DNA of 64,000 nucleotides from Armatimonadota bacterium. GTDB taxonomy: Bacteria; Cloacimonadota; Cloacimonadia; Cloacimonadales; TCS61. Within the stretch, counting starts at the first letter, position 1; each line of letters begins with the position of its first letter. Positions 42,395 through 50,361 of this stretch are shown here, piece by piece. Where the stretch lies: NCBI GenBank assembly GCA_013203665.1, contig JABMPU010000066.1, positions 1 to 64,000 on the forward strand, read 5' to 3'. A program made the translations under genes and the position numbers. The notes under the pieces are model-generated. The model was not told the DNA's origin. It made no database searches and was given only the letters and a program-made list of their open reading frames with translations.

Positions 42395-44182
42395 ATGTCT
42401 AAAATCATAAAAATTGTATTTATAATTCTTATTATAATAAGTTTTCAGAAATTATCCTCATCAGAAATTGAAATCCAATCTTACGTAGATAAAACTCAAA
42501 TCGGTTTGCAGGATTATCTCAAACTCACGATTGAAATTTCCGGTGAAAGCGCAGATAAAGTAGGTAAACCAAACATCTCAAATATAAAAAACTTCCATAA
42601 TTATGGAAGCTCCACTTCATCATCTTCCTCGTATTCCATTATAAATGGAAAGATGCAATCTGAAATTACTAAAAGTTATATTTACACTCTCAAACCGCAA
42701 AAGACCGGGAAATTTGTAATTCCGCCCATAACAATAAAATATAGGAAACAGAAATTAGCAACCAAACCAATTTCCATCACAGTTGTAAAAGGCACCACAG
42801 AACCATCACCTCCAACATCGAGAAATTTCCAAAAAAGAGATGAACAAACATCAGGGCAATTATCGGATAATTTATTTATAACAGCGGAAACATCCAAAAG
42901 AACTGTTTATAAAGACGAGCCAATTACAGTTGAATATAAACTTTTTACACGCTACGATATTGCCAATTTATCTTTTGAAGAAGAACCGAATTTTAACGGA
43001 TTTTGGAAAGAAGATATTTTTATTGCAAATAATGTAAATTTTAATCGAGTTAATCGCAGCGGAGTTATTTTCAATGTTATGAATCTTCGTAGCGTAGCTC
43101 TTTTTCCTACTCAAACCGGTAAAATCCAGATTCCAGCTATAAAAATGAATGTGGATATTAGAACTCAATCCAGAAGCTTTTTTGATTTTGGCTCAACAAA
43201 AAGCTACTCAATCAACAGCAAACCGATCACAGTAAATGTGAAAGAATTGCCAAAAGAGAATCAACCCTTGAATTATTCCGGAGCTGTGGGAAATTTCCAG
43301 GTTTCTTCAAAAATAAGTTCCAAAGAGATGAAAGTTGGAGATTCTTTCACTTTTACTTTGGAAATAACAGGTTCAGGAAACTTAAACCATTTCGACCTTC
43401 CCCAACTTCCGGAAATCAAACATCTGCGTTTTATCGAACCTGAAATTACCACACAGATCAACTCAAATAAAATCACCGGTTCAAAAACAATTAAATATTT
43501 AGTAATCGCCCAGGAAAAAGGAACTTTTTCGATTCCATCAATTGACTTCTCATTTTTTGATCCTGAGAAAAAACAATATATCATTAAAAGAACTAAATCC
43601 TATGATATAAATGTATTAGAAGGAACTTCGCTTTTTATTCCAAGTAGTACAGCTCAGTCTATGGTTGAGATCGAAGGCTCTGATATTGCTTTTATAATCG
43701 GCAACACAAAATTAAAAACAAATATTATTTATCTGAATTCTTTTACCTATTGGTTCATCATTTTACTTGTTTTACTCACTATTCCGGCATCTATGATTTA
43801 TGCTAAAGAACAGGAAAAGCTTTCAGGAAATATTGATTATTTGCGTCAAAAAATGGCAAATAAGATTCTAAAAAAATACTTGAAAAAGTCATCTGAATCA
43901 GCTAAAAATAATGATATTGTTTTTTATTCTTTCACCCAAATCGGTTTGAGCAGTTTTTTATCTGACAAACTAAAAATTCCACGTGGAAGTTCTTCTGAAA
44001 ATATCATCTCAGAAATGAAAGCAAGAAAAATCTCGGAAGAACTAATTCTGAGAATCGAAAACCTTTTTGAGAAATGCAATCAAGCCAGGTTTATGCCGGG
44101 TGGTTTTTCAGAAGAAAATATTCAAAACGATTTCAGAGAATTACAGGAAATCGTAAGTGAAATATCGAAGCGGAAAATTTAG
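42395..44182 (+). CDS. batD: BatD-like oxygen-tolerance family membrane protein
   Basis: This is a 595-residue protein with signal peptide MSKIIKIVFIILIIISFQKL and several beta-sandwich domains (EIQSYVDKTQIGLQDYLKLTIEI; TAETSKRTVYKDEPITVEYKLF; KISSKEMKVGDSFTFTLEITGSGN) typical of BatD. A transmembrane helix (YWFIILLVLLTIPASMIYA) and a cytosolic helical domain ending in SEISKRKI follow. The start is ambiguous: ATG 42344 follows the batC stop directly and would add 17 residues ahead of the signal peptide. It is placed in the canonical Bat order. Confidence 0.88.
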   Translation: MSKIIKIVFIILIIISFQKLSSSEIEIQSYVDKTQIGLQDYLKLTIEISGESADKVGKPNISNIKNFHNYGSSTSSSSSYSIINGKMQSEITKSYIYTLKPQKTGKFVIPPITIKYRKQKLATKPISITVVKGTTEPSPPTSRNFQKRDEQTSGQLSDNLFITAETSKRTVYKDEPITVEYKLFTRYDIANLSFEEEPNFNGFWKEDIFIANNVNFNRVNRSGVIFNVMNLRSVALFPTQTGKIQIPAIKMNVDIRTQSRSFFDFGSTKSYSINSKPITVNVKELPKENQPLNYSGAVGNFQVSSKISSKEMKVGDSFTFTLEITGSGNLNHFDLPQLPEIKHLRFIEPEITTQINSNKITGSKTIKYLVIAQEKGTFSIPSIDFSFFDPEKKQYIIKRTKSYDINVLEGTSLFIPSSTAQSMVEIEGSDIAFIIGNTKLKTNIIYLNSFTYWFIILLVLLTIPASMIYAKEQEKLSGNIDYLRQKMANKILKKYLKKSSESAKNNDIVFYSFTQIGLSSFLSDKLKIPRGSSSENIISEMKARKISEELILRIENLFEKCNQARFMPGGFSEENIQNDFRELQEIVSEISKRKI

Positions 44183-44190
44183 AGGATTTA

Positions 44191-44964
44191 ATGAAAAAAA
44201 TCATACTTCTTTTGATGCTGATCAGTATTAATATTTTTGCCACAAATAAGATCGACGAAGTATTCCAAACAGCTTCTGAATCTTATGAGAACAAAGATTT
44301 CTTTCAATCTCTTCAGCAATTCCTCAGCATCGAAAATGAAGGTATCATCAATTCTGACCTTTATTATAATATTGGAAATTGTTATTTCAGGCTCGATCAA
44401 ATTGGAAAGGCAATTTTATATTATGAAAAAGCTCTGAAAGTGGACTCTCATCATAATGCTGCCAAAAGAAACCTGAAATATGTTCTTACTTTCACAAAAG
44501 ATAAACAAGCAGATGATGAAACTGATTTTCTTTCGTCATTCAAAGAAAAGATATTCTCCTTCTTCTCTCTCAATTTTCTGTGTGTAATTTCTCTCATTTT
44601 TCTTTTTGCAATTATTTTCATGATTAATATTATTATCCTCAAATATCGAAATCGAGAAAAAACAGTTCCCATTTTCATTATCTCGATTTTTGTTGTTTTG
44701 TTAATTATTTTTGGAATCTTAAGCTTTTTGAAATTTAATTCTTATCATCAAGAAAACCAAGCTGTTCTCATCTCTTCTACTGTAATCGGTTACAGCGGAC
44801 CAAATGAAGAATTCACTCGTGTTTTCACAATTCATGAAGGAATGATATTTGAAATTGAAAAGCAGGAAAACGATTGGAGCCTGATAAAACTACCGAACGG
44901 ATTAGGTGGATGGATTCTTTCTGAAACCTTTGAAAGAATTACTTTATCCTTGCCAAATAAGTGA
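44191..44964 (+). CDS. batE: BatE-like TPR and SH3-like membrane protein
   Basis: The 257-residue protein starts with signal peptide MKKIILLLMLISINIFATNK. TPR units follow (SDLYYNIGNCYFRLDQIGKAILYYEKAL; HHNAAKRNLKYVL), then two transmembrane helices (FFSLNFLCVISLIFLFAIIFMINIIIL; VPIFIISIFVVLLIIFGILSFL) and a C-terminal bacterial SH3-like domain (VIGYSGPNEEFTRVFTIHEGMIFEIEKQENDWSLIKL...GGWILSE). This is the usual BatE architecture and closes the operon. Confidence 0.88.
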   Translation: MKKIILLLMLISINIFATNKIDEVFQTASESYENKDFFQSLQQFLSIENEGIINSDLYYNIGNCYFRLDQIGKAILYYEKALKVDSHHNAAKRNLKYVLTFTKDKQADDETDFLSSFKEKIFSFFSLNFLCVISLIFLFAIIFMINIIILKYRNREKTVPIFIISIFVVLLIIFGILSFLKFNSYHQENQAVLISSTVIGYSGPNEEFTRVFTIHEGMIFEIEKQENDWSLIKLPNGLGGWILSETFERITLSLPNK

Positions 44965-44974
44965 AGACCAATTA

Positions 44975-45028
44975 AATTAGGAATTAGGAATTAGGAATTA
45001 GGAAAAGGGAAAAGGGAAAATGGGAAAT
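44975..45028. repeat. GAATTAG and GGGAAAA heptamer tandem repeats
   Basis: About three GAATTAG units are followed by about three AGGGAAA units, period 7 bp, in the gap between batE and the pgsA-like gene. Confidence 0.7.
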
Positions 45029-45064
45029 ATATAACTGTGTCTTAGTGGTTAATGGAATAGCAAT

Positions 45065-45574
45065 ATGAATAACAGGATTTTCACAATACCAAATATTTTA
45101 GATTTTATCAGGATATTATCAGCTCCGATTATTATGTGGCTGATAATTAATGGTTATAGGGATGTAAGTTTAATCGTTTTGGGTATTGCATTTGCCACGG
45201 ATCTTTTTGATGGTTTTATTGCCAGAAAATTAAATCAAATTTCAAAACTTGGTTCTTACATGGACCCAATCGCAGATAAGCTATTATTCACATTTGTATT
45301 TGTAGGAATCTGTATAAAAAACAACCTGACAAATTGGCTTATTTTCTTTGGAATATTCTGGAGTCTTTTTATCATTATTTTTCTAGTAATTCTACCAATT
45401 TTCAAGAAAAAAGGAATAAAAGTAAATCTGCTGGGAAAAGCCAGTATTTTTATTAATTGTATAATTCTGTTTATTCTGGTTTATGGTTATATTCAAAACT
45501 GGTTATTATTTATTTTCGCTTTTTTCTTATTATTGCCACAAGTTGTTTACTTTTTGTATTTTATCAAAAAATAA
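45065..45574 (+). CDS. CDP-alcohol phosphatidyltransferase (PgsA-like)
   Basis: This 169-residue polytopic membrane enzyme carries the full family motif DLFDGFIARKLNQISKLGSYMDPIADK, matching D-x2-DG-x2-AR-x8-G-x3-D-x3-D. It begins IFTIPNILDFIRILSAPIIMW, which is typical for phosphatidylglycerophosphate synthase, and has four to five helices. Glycerol-3-phosphate is the likeliest alcohol acceptor, but cardiolipin-type or other acceptors cannot be excluded. Confidence 0.88.
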   Translation: MNNRIFTIPNILDFIRILSAPIIMWLIINGYRDVSLIVLGIAFATDLFDGFIARKLNQISKLGSYMDPIADKLLFTFVFVGICIKNNLTNWLIFFGIFWSLFIIIFLVILPIFKKKGIKVNLLGKASIFINCIILFILVYGYIQNWLLFIFAFFLLLPQVVYFLYFIKK

Positions 45575-45702
45575 TTGAAAAGATGGACTTGACTTGTGAC
45601 GAAGTGCGAGTTAAGAACATCTGTTGTATACTTTTCCATTTTCAAGTTACAATCGCTTTGCTCAAAAAAGAATTTATTCCTCTTGTTCCCATTCTTTAAC
45701 AC

Positions 45703-45849
45703 TGTCATTCCCAACAATAAACACTGTCATTCCCAACTTGATTGGGAATCTCATTTACCATCATCATGGATTCCCGTTTTTATGGGAATGGCAAGAAAAA
45801 AAACACTACTGTCATTTCTCTCGATGAATCGAGGATTGGGAATCTATGA
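45703..45849. repeat. GGGAAT-stem repeat cluster, degenerate
   Basis: Three partial modules occur: TGTCATTCCCAACAATAAAC, then TGTCATTCCCAACTTGATTGGGAATC facing ATTCCCGTTTTTATGGGAAT, then TGTCATTTCTCTCGATGAAT ending GGGAATC. Confidence 0.7.
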
Positions 45850-45912
45850 TGATTTTGAAACGGAGTTTCTAATTCAATTGTGTCCCCAAATAGAATTTGG
45901 GAACAAGTAAAA

Positions 45913-45951
45913 TTAGTCGAACCTGAAAAAGATATTTTCAGGTTCGACTAA
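45913..45951 (-). terminator. 17-bp perfect hairpin, likely bidirectional terminator
   Basis: TTAGTCGAACCTGAAAA-AGATA-TTTTCAGGTTCGACTAA lies 32 nt after the leftward lipoprotein stop and after the rightward pgsA-like gene. The inner A/T pairs give a T-rich 3' arm in both directions. Confidence 0.65.
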
Positions 45952-45982
45952 ATAAGAAAGCTAAAAAGGAAAAAGTGTAACA

Positions 45983-47383
45983 CTATCGGGGAGTCCTCGC
46001 AAAACGAAAACCGAAGTAGCGGTACTGGCTGAGACCAGGATAAGAGGAATTGCGAACTGCAACACGGCAGCCGTCGGCACTGCTGCCCCAGCCCCCACCC
46101 CGCAAAATCCGTCCGAATTCGTCATCAGGACCATGTGGATTGCTAGGAGGACTAGAAGAATAGTAGTCAAATCCATACCAGTCATTACACCATTCCCACA
46201 CATTACCGCTCATATCAAAGACTTCTAATTGATTGGGAAGCTTAGTTCCAACAGGATGCGTCTGGTCATCCGAATACCAAGCATAATAAGGCAATTCACC
46301 AATTTCATGACAACCACTATGTCTGTAGTCATCTGTCCAGTTCACTCCACCACGTGCAGCATATTCCCATTCCGCTTCTGTAGGCAGACGATAACCATTC
46401 GCACTGAAATTACAACTCCAGTCATCCAGGTTGTAACAAGGCGTTAATCCTTCCTGTTGACTCTTCAGATTACAAAAAGTTACTGCATCATACCAGCTTA
46501 CTTGTTCAACAGGCAGATCATCTCCTATAAAATATGATGGATTTGTACCAACAACTGCTTCATATTCTGCTTGAGTAACTTCATATTTACCAATATAGTA
46601 GCTATCCAGGTATACTGAATGAACAGGTAGTTCATCTTCATCACCTTCAAAATAATGGTCTCCCATTTCAAAAGTGCCACCTTGAACAAAGATCATTTCA
46701 TTTGAATCTTCAGTAACAGTAATATAATCTACTTTTACTTCCGTATCTTCATTCGTACCATCACTTACAGTTAAACTTACAGAATAGGAACCTGCTGCTG
46801 AATATCTCCACTGACCAGAGGAATCGTAAGAATCGATAGTACCATCATTATCAAAATCCCATTGCCAACTGATAATATCTCCAGTTGAATAATCTTCAAA
46901 GAACACATCAAGCGGTGCTGTTCCTTCTGTTGGGAAGCCTTCAAAATCTGCTCCCAAACCTGGATACAATTCGATTTCAACGCTCACAGTTTGCCCGGGA
47001 AAAAGTTGAACATCAGCAAATCCTGTCCATTCCACTCCATTAATATCAGCAGTAACATCAACCCTTGGCCAGATCTCTTGAGTGATTTCCGGTATTTCAA
47101 AATTCTCTACTGCTTGATAATAGACAGAAAGAGAATCTTCAAATCTTTGAATTAAAAGTTCTTTTTCGATTTCAACGGTTATTTCTTCTTCTTCCATAGT
47201 CCAGTAACTATAACTCATAAACACATTGGCTGTAAATTCATCCGGCCATTCTTCACGCTGCGCTTGAGTGTTCACAAATCTCATTTGAATTCCTGCAGAA
47301 ACTTGATATTGAAGAACCTGATTTTTTTCACATCCAACCAAAAATAAAAATGCAATGATTAATATTAGATATATTCTTTTCAT
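45983..47383 (-). CDS. Lipoprotein with PKD domain and formylglycine-generating-enzyme-like (SUMF1) domain
   Basis: This 466-residue exported lipoprotein has the lipobox LFLVGC in MKRIYLILIIAFLFLVGCEK. AAGGAG lies six bases before ATG 47383, so the upstream ATG at 47389 is not preferred. After a beta-rich region of about 140 residues comes a PKD domain (ADFEGFPTEGTAPLDVFFEDYSTG...WQWDFDNDGTIDSYDS). A SUMF1/FGE-like domain follows (FVQGGTFEMGDHYFEGDEDELPVHSV, PVEQVSWYDAVTFCN, YRLPTEAEWEYAARGG, FDMSGNVWEWCNDWYG, GRILRGGGWG, YFGFRFARTPR). Such domains are often non-catalytic binding modules. A surface role is inferred. Confidence 0.88.
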   Translation of the reverse strand: MKRIYLILIIAFLFLVGCEKNQVLQYQVSAGIQMRFVNTQAQREEWPDEFTANVFMSYSYWTMEEEEITVEIEKELLIQRFEDSLSVYYQAVENFEIPEITQEIWPRVDVTADINGVEWTGFADVQLFPGQTVSVEIELYPGLGADFEGFPTEGTAPLDVFFEDYSTGDIISWQWDFDNDGTIDSYDSSGQWRYSAAGSYSVSLTVSDGTNEDTEVKVDYITVTEDSNEMIFVQGGTFEMGDHYFEGDEDELPVHSVYLDSYYIGKYEVTQAEYEAVVGTNPSYFIGDDLPVEQVSWYDAVTFCNLKSQQEGLTPCYNLDDWSCNFSANGYRLPTEAEWEYAARGGVNWTDDYRHSGCHEIGELPYYAWYSDDQTHPVGTKLPNQLEVFDMSGNVWEWCNDWYGFDYYSSSPPSNPHGPDDEFGRILRGGGWGSSADGCRVAVRNSSYPGLSQYRYFGFRFARTPR

Positions 47384-47397
47384 GATCATCTCCTTAC

Positions 47398-48414
47398 CTA
47401 AAATTTCCTGCCGACTTTGAATGATACAACTAATTTTCTTTCATCCTCATCATTAGCTTCATTTCTTTTGGTGTAAACAGGAATTTTTGCTAATAAAGTT
47501 ATATCCGTTCGAAACAACCGATAAGAAACCATTGGGATAATATCCAGCAAAGTCATATCCTGCAGGTTGGAAATATCATTCTCTTGTACAGTTGGTCCTC
47601 CCCAGTTATTTGTGCGTGTTATATCTTTCGAACCTTCTGCAGTAGATGAGAAAACAAGCAAACCACCAACAGTCCATTTATTTAGGTAATAGTCGAAATT
47701 ACCTTTGAAAATGAGCATATTTCCATTATGAATGTCATATTTGATTGTTTCAATATCATCAGTTGCCGGATTATTATCCATATCATCATAAAGTAATTTT
47801 GCAGTTTTTTCATTAATCCCATTGAGCTTATAAGTAAGATTTCCAGAGAGAGAATATTTCTGCATATATTTGAAAGCAGATAAATCCAGAACAAAATCCG
47901 TAGAACCTGTTCCAAGAGGAACCAGATAACCATCTTCCATATTTTCCGAATCACCTGTAGAAAGTTTAGCCTGAATATTCAAACCAAAATTAATATTCTT
48001 CATCCACCTGTTGGTTCCCACTTTTACTGAAATATCTCCCAAACCTGATGCAGTTTTTGTTTTTAGCAAATACTTCATCTCTCTTTTCAGGATGTAAGGA
48101 ATCGTAAGACCAAAATTGATTTTTTTGAAAGTATAACCCAATGGTAGAGAAATCGCTTTTGTTGGACCGGTAAGAGTCATTTCCATTCCTGCTTCAAAAC
48201 CATAAAGAGTACTTTCTTCAGTTTCTTCAGTAGTTTCCTGTTCCGGTTCTGTGGTTCCGGTAATAATTTCTTCCACAAATGGGTCAGATAAAATCAGCTC
48301 CGTGTTTTCTATTACGGTTTCCACTCCTTCCGGTGTTATGGTTATCAGAATTGTATCGGAAAAAAGAAACGAAACCATAAACACGAAAAGAAACAATAAA
48401 ATCCTTTTTTTCAT
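47398..48414 (-). CDS. Outer-membrane beta-barrel protein
   Basis: The 338-residue protein begins MKKRILLFLFVFMVSFLFSD, a signal peptide, using ATG 48414 rather than the track start. A Thr/Glu-rich linker (GTTEPEQETTEETEEST) precedes a region of alternating amphipathic strands (FEAGMEMTLTGPTKAISLPLGYTF; INFGLTIPYIL; ISVKVGTNRW; INFGLNIQAKLSTGD) ending in a C-terminal phenylalanine (VSFKVGRKF), typical of porin-like barrels. It resembles MetA/transporter-type barrels of unknown cargo. It lies 14 nt upstream of the lipoprotein gene and probably shares its transcript. Confidence 0.75.
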   Translation of the reverse strand: MKKRILLFLFVFMVSFLFSDTILITITPEGVETVIENTELILSDPFVEEIITGTTEPEQETTEETEESTLYGFEAGMEMTLTGPTKAISLPLGYTFKKINFGLTIPYILKREMKYLLKTKTASGLGDISVKVGTNRWMKNINFGLNIQAKLSTGDSENMEDGYLVPLGTGSTDFVLDLSAFKYMQKYSLSGNLTYKLNGINEKTAKLLYDDMDNNPATDDIETIKYDIHNGNMLIFKGNFDYYLNKWTVGGLLVFSSTAEGSKDITRTNNWGGPTVQENDISNLQDMTLLDIIPMVSYRLFRTDITLLAKIPVYTKRNEANDEDERKLVVSFKVGRKF

Positions 48415-48433
48415 TTTCTGCCTCTCTTTTTTT

Positions 48434-48850
48434 TTATTCACCAATTATTTTAACGAGTACTCTTTTTCTTCGTTTACCATCAAACTCACCATAGAAAATC
48501 TGTTCCCAAGGTCCGAAATCCAATCTGCCATCTGTAACTGCTACAACTACTTCTCTGCCCATAATCGTTCTTTTAAGATGCGCATCTGCATTATCTTCAA
48601 ATCCATTATGCTGGTATTGAGAATAAGGTTTTTCCGGTGCTAATTTCTCCAGCCATTTCTCATAATCGTTGTGTAATCCTCTTTCATCATCATTGATGAA
48701 GACACTTGCTGTGATGTGCATGGCGTTTACAAGACATAATCCTTCTGTGATTCCACTTTCTAATAGACATTCTTCCACTTCCGTAGTGATATTGATCAAT
48801 TGTCTTCTTGAGGTTGTATTGAACCAGAGTTCTTTTTTGAACGACTTCAT
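48434..48850 (-). CDS. yjbQ: YjbQ family protein (UPF0047)
   Basis: This 138-residue single-domain protein has [86 protein letters not shown], the full YjbQ pattern with conserved histidines. E. coli YjbQ has weak thiamine-phosphate synthase activity, and the physiological role is unclear. The start was placed at ATG 48850 with AAGGAG upstream. Confidence 0.92.
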   Translation of the reverse strand: MKSFKKELWFNTTSRRQLINITTEVEECLLESGITEGLCLVNAMHITASVFINDDERGLHNDYEKWLEKLAPEKPYSQYQHNGFEDNADAHLKRTIMGREVVVAVTDGRLDFGPWEQIFYGEFDGKRRKRVLVKIIGE

Positions 48851-49148
48851 TTTTCTCCTTTTTGCCACTGACTAACACTGACTTTTTATCCACGAATTAC
48901 ACAAATTACTAATAAAATCCAAATAACAAATTACAAATATCAAATATCAAACAACTTTTTGCACTTTTGAGTTCTTCAACTTTCTAGGCTTTGAAATTTC
49001 ATTAGAAATAAAAAATTTGTTATTTAACTTTCACTGACTAAAACTGACAAATTCTCCACAGAGATAAAAAGACACGAAATTTAATTTTTTCCTGTTTATC
49101 CTGTCAATTTTATCCGTGCTAATCTGTAAAATCCGTGTCATCCGTGTT
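48851..49148. repeat. Intergenic dispersed-repeat tract, includes inverted copy of the 40351 repeat
   Basis: It contains AACAAATTACAAATATCAAA words, also seen at 52770-52930, and from 49090 the reverse complement of the 40351 repeat (ATCCGTGTCATCCGTGTTCT). No gene is seen. Confidence 0.65.
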
Positions 49149-50171
49149 CTATTTCTTAATCACCAATCCATCAAAGTAAGAAACTAATTTCTTTTTCAGT
49201 TCCTTTTTGATCTTTTTTTCAACAGTTCGAATCGCTCTGGCAGTAGCTTCCGTAAATGAAACATGACCTTCGCGACCTTTATCTGAAATCGTTATAAAAG
49301 TTGTTCCTGAGTTGTCATTTATTTTGAGTTGCAAATCATAGCGAACAAAAACCAGGTTCTCACGTTTGATGTCGGTTTCCTCCAAAGCAACACTCCCAAC
49401 AGCATACAGGATTGCATCATTAGAAAGAACAAAACCCAGATCCGTCATCAATTCCTCAACCAGAATCGTAACTTTATTTTCTACATCATTCTTAATATCA
49501 ACGCTGAAACTGATCATTTTGGCAGATTCAGCAGCTTCTTTGTTCAACTCATTGTAATCATAACCAAGTTCTAAGGAAGCTTTGGAATTTGGAGAAATGA
49601 TCCCCAGTTGATCCAGCATAATTTCATTGTTCAAACTAATTGCAGAAGCTGCATTGAGATTGGCATATTTGGAAATCGGGTTTGTTGCATCATTCCCCTG
49701 AGAAATAAAAAATTCAATTTTAACTGCATTTTTATTAATCTTCTCAATATAAATATCAGCAGTTTTCATCCTATCCAGATAGGCAATCACAAAAACTCTT
49801 CCCATATTATCAGTGTAACTTTCTGCAAACTGAATATTAATGAGAGTCTGTTCAGATTGAATGTTCACCTGTTTCGTGATATCCGAACTCTCTTCGAAAG
49901 TGCTGCCCTGATCAGTTATCAATTCCTGGTATCTTTCACGAACAGTCTGGTCAGCTTTTATCTTGGATTCGAAAATTTTAGAAAGATTTCCAGCAGCATA
50001 ATTTTCAGCCTCACTCCTGGAATCACCATCTCCGATAGCAGTTAAATAAACGCTTTCCGGATACACGTCTTTAGGATTATCTAACCATTCCGGTTTTTTA
50101 TCCTTTTTCTTTTTTGCCTGTAATGTAAACAGGATTATTAACATCAAAACAACTAATAAAATCTTTTTCAT
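49149..50171 (-). CDS. LPP20-family exported protein
   Basis: The 340-residue protein has a signal peptide (MKKILLVVLMLIILFTLQA) without a lipobox cysteine, then the LPP20 opening PEWLDNPKDVYPESVYLTAIGDGDSRSEAENYAAGNLSKIFESKI. A second alpha/beta region follows (NKNAVKIEFFISQG...), ending in a helical segment (ATARAIRTVEKKIKKELKKKL). LPP20 proteins are envelope proteins of unclear activity. Here it follows COG3014 and LpoB-like genes on the same strand, a grouping that suggests a peptidoglycan-synthase-activator role. Confidence 0.82.
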   Translation of the reverse strand: MKKILLVVLMLIILFTLQAKKKKDKKPEWLDNPKDVYPESVYLTAIGDGDSRSEAENYAAGNLSKIFESKIKADQTVRERYQELITDQGSTFEESSDITKQVNIQSEQTLINIQFAESYTDNMGRVFVIAYLDRMKTADIYIEKINKNAVKIEFFISQGNDATNPISKYANLNAASAISLNNEIMLDQLGIISPNSKASLELGYDYNELNKEAAESAKMISFSVDIKNDVENKVTILVEELMTDLGFVLSNDAILYAVGSVALEETDIKRENLVFVRYDLQLKINDNSGTTFITISDKGREGHVSFTEATARAIRTVEKKIKKELKKKLVSYFDGLVIKK

Positions 50172-50361
50172 TTTTACCTCGATCTATTTTTTGTAAATGG
50201 TTCTGCCAAATAGAGTGTTTTTGTCATCCTGAGGGATTCTTTCAATTTTTTATACGAAGGATCTCCGGTTATAATGAGATTCTTCGTTAGAGACTACTTC
50301 GAAGATTTCCTCAGAAAGACAGTCTTTTTTCATTTTGCAGAACTCTTTAATTTTTTTTACA

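Larger units (their letters stand above)
45575..45982. other. Convergent intergenic region with repeats and a strong hairpin
   Basis: It holds GGGAAT-stem fragments (45703-45849) and a 17-bp perfect hairpin near 45930. The small ORFs in the track at 45457-45910 read through repeat DNA and are rejected. Confidence 0.7.

Noticed and set aside
41884-42408. 174-codon very hydrophobic minus-strand ORF
   Set aside because: It is the antisense of the batC CAG/AAA-rich tail, a composition artefact of Leu/Phe codons.
45596-45910. 104-codon ORF after the pgsA-like gene
   Set aside because: It reads through GGGAAT repeats (HCHSQLDWESHLPSSWIPVF is repeat translation).
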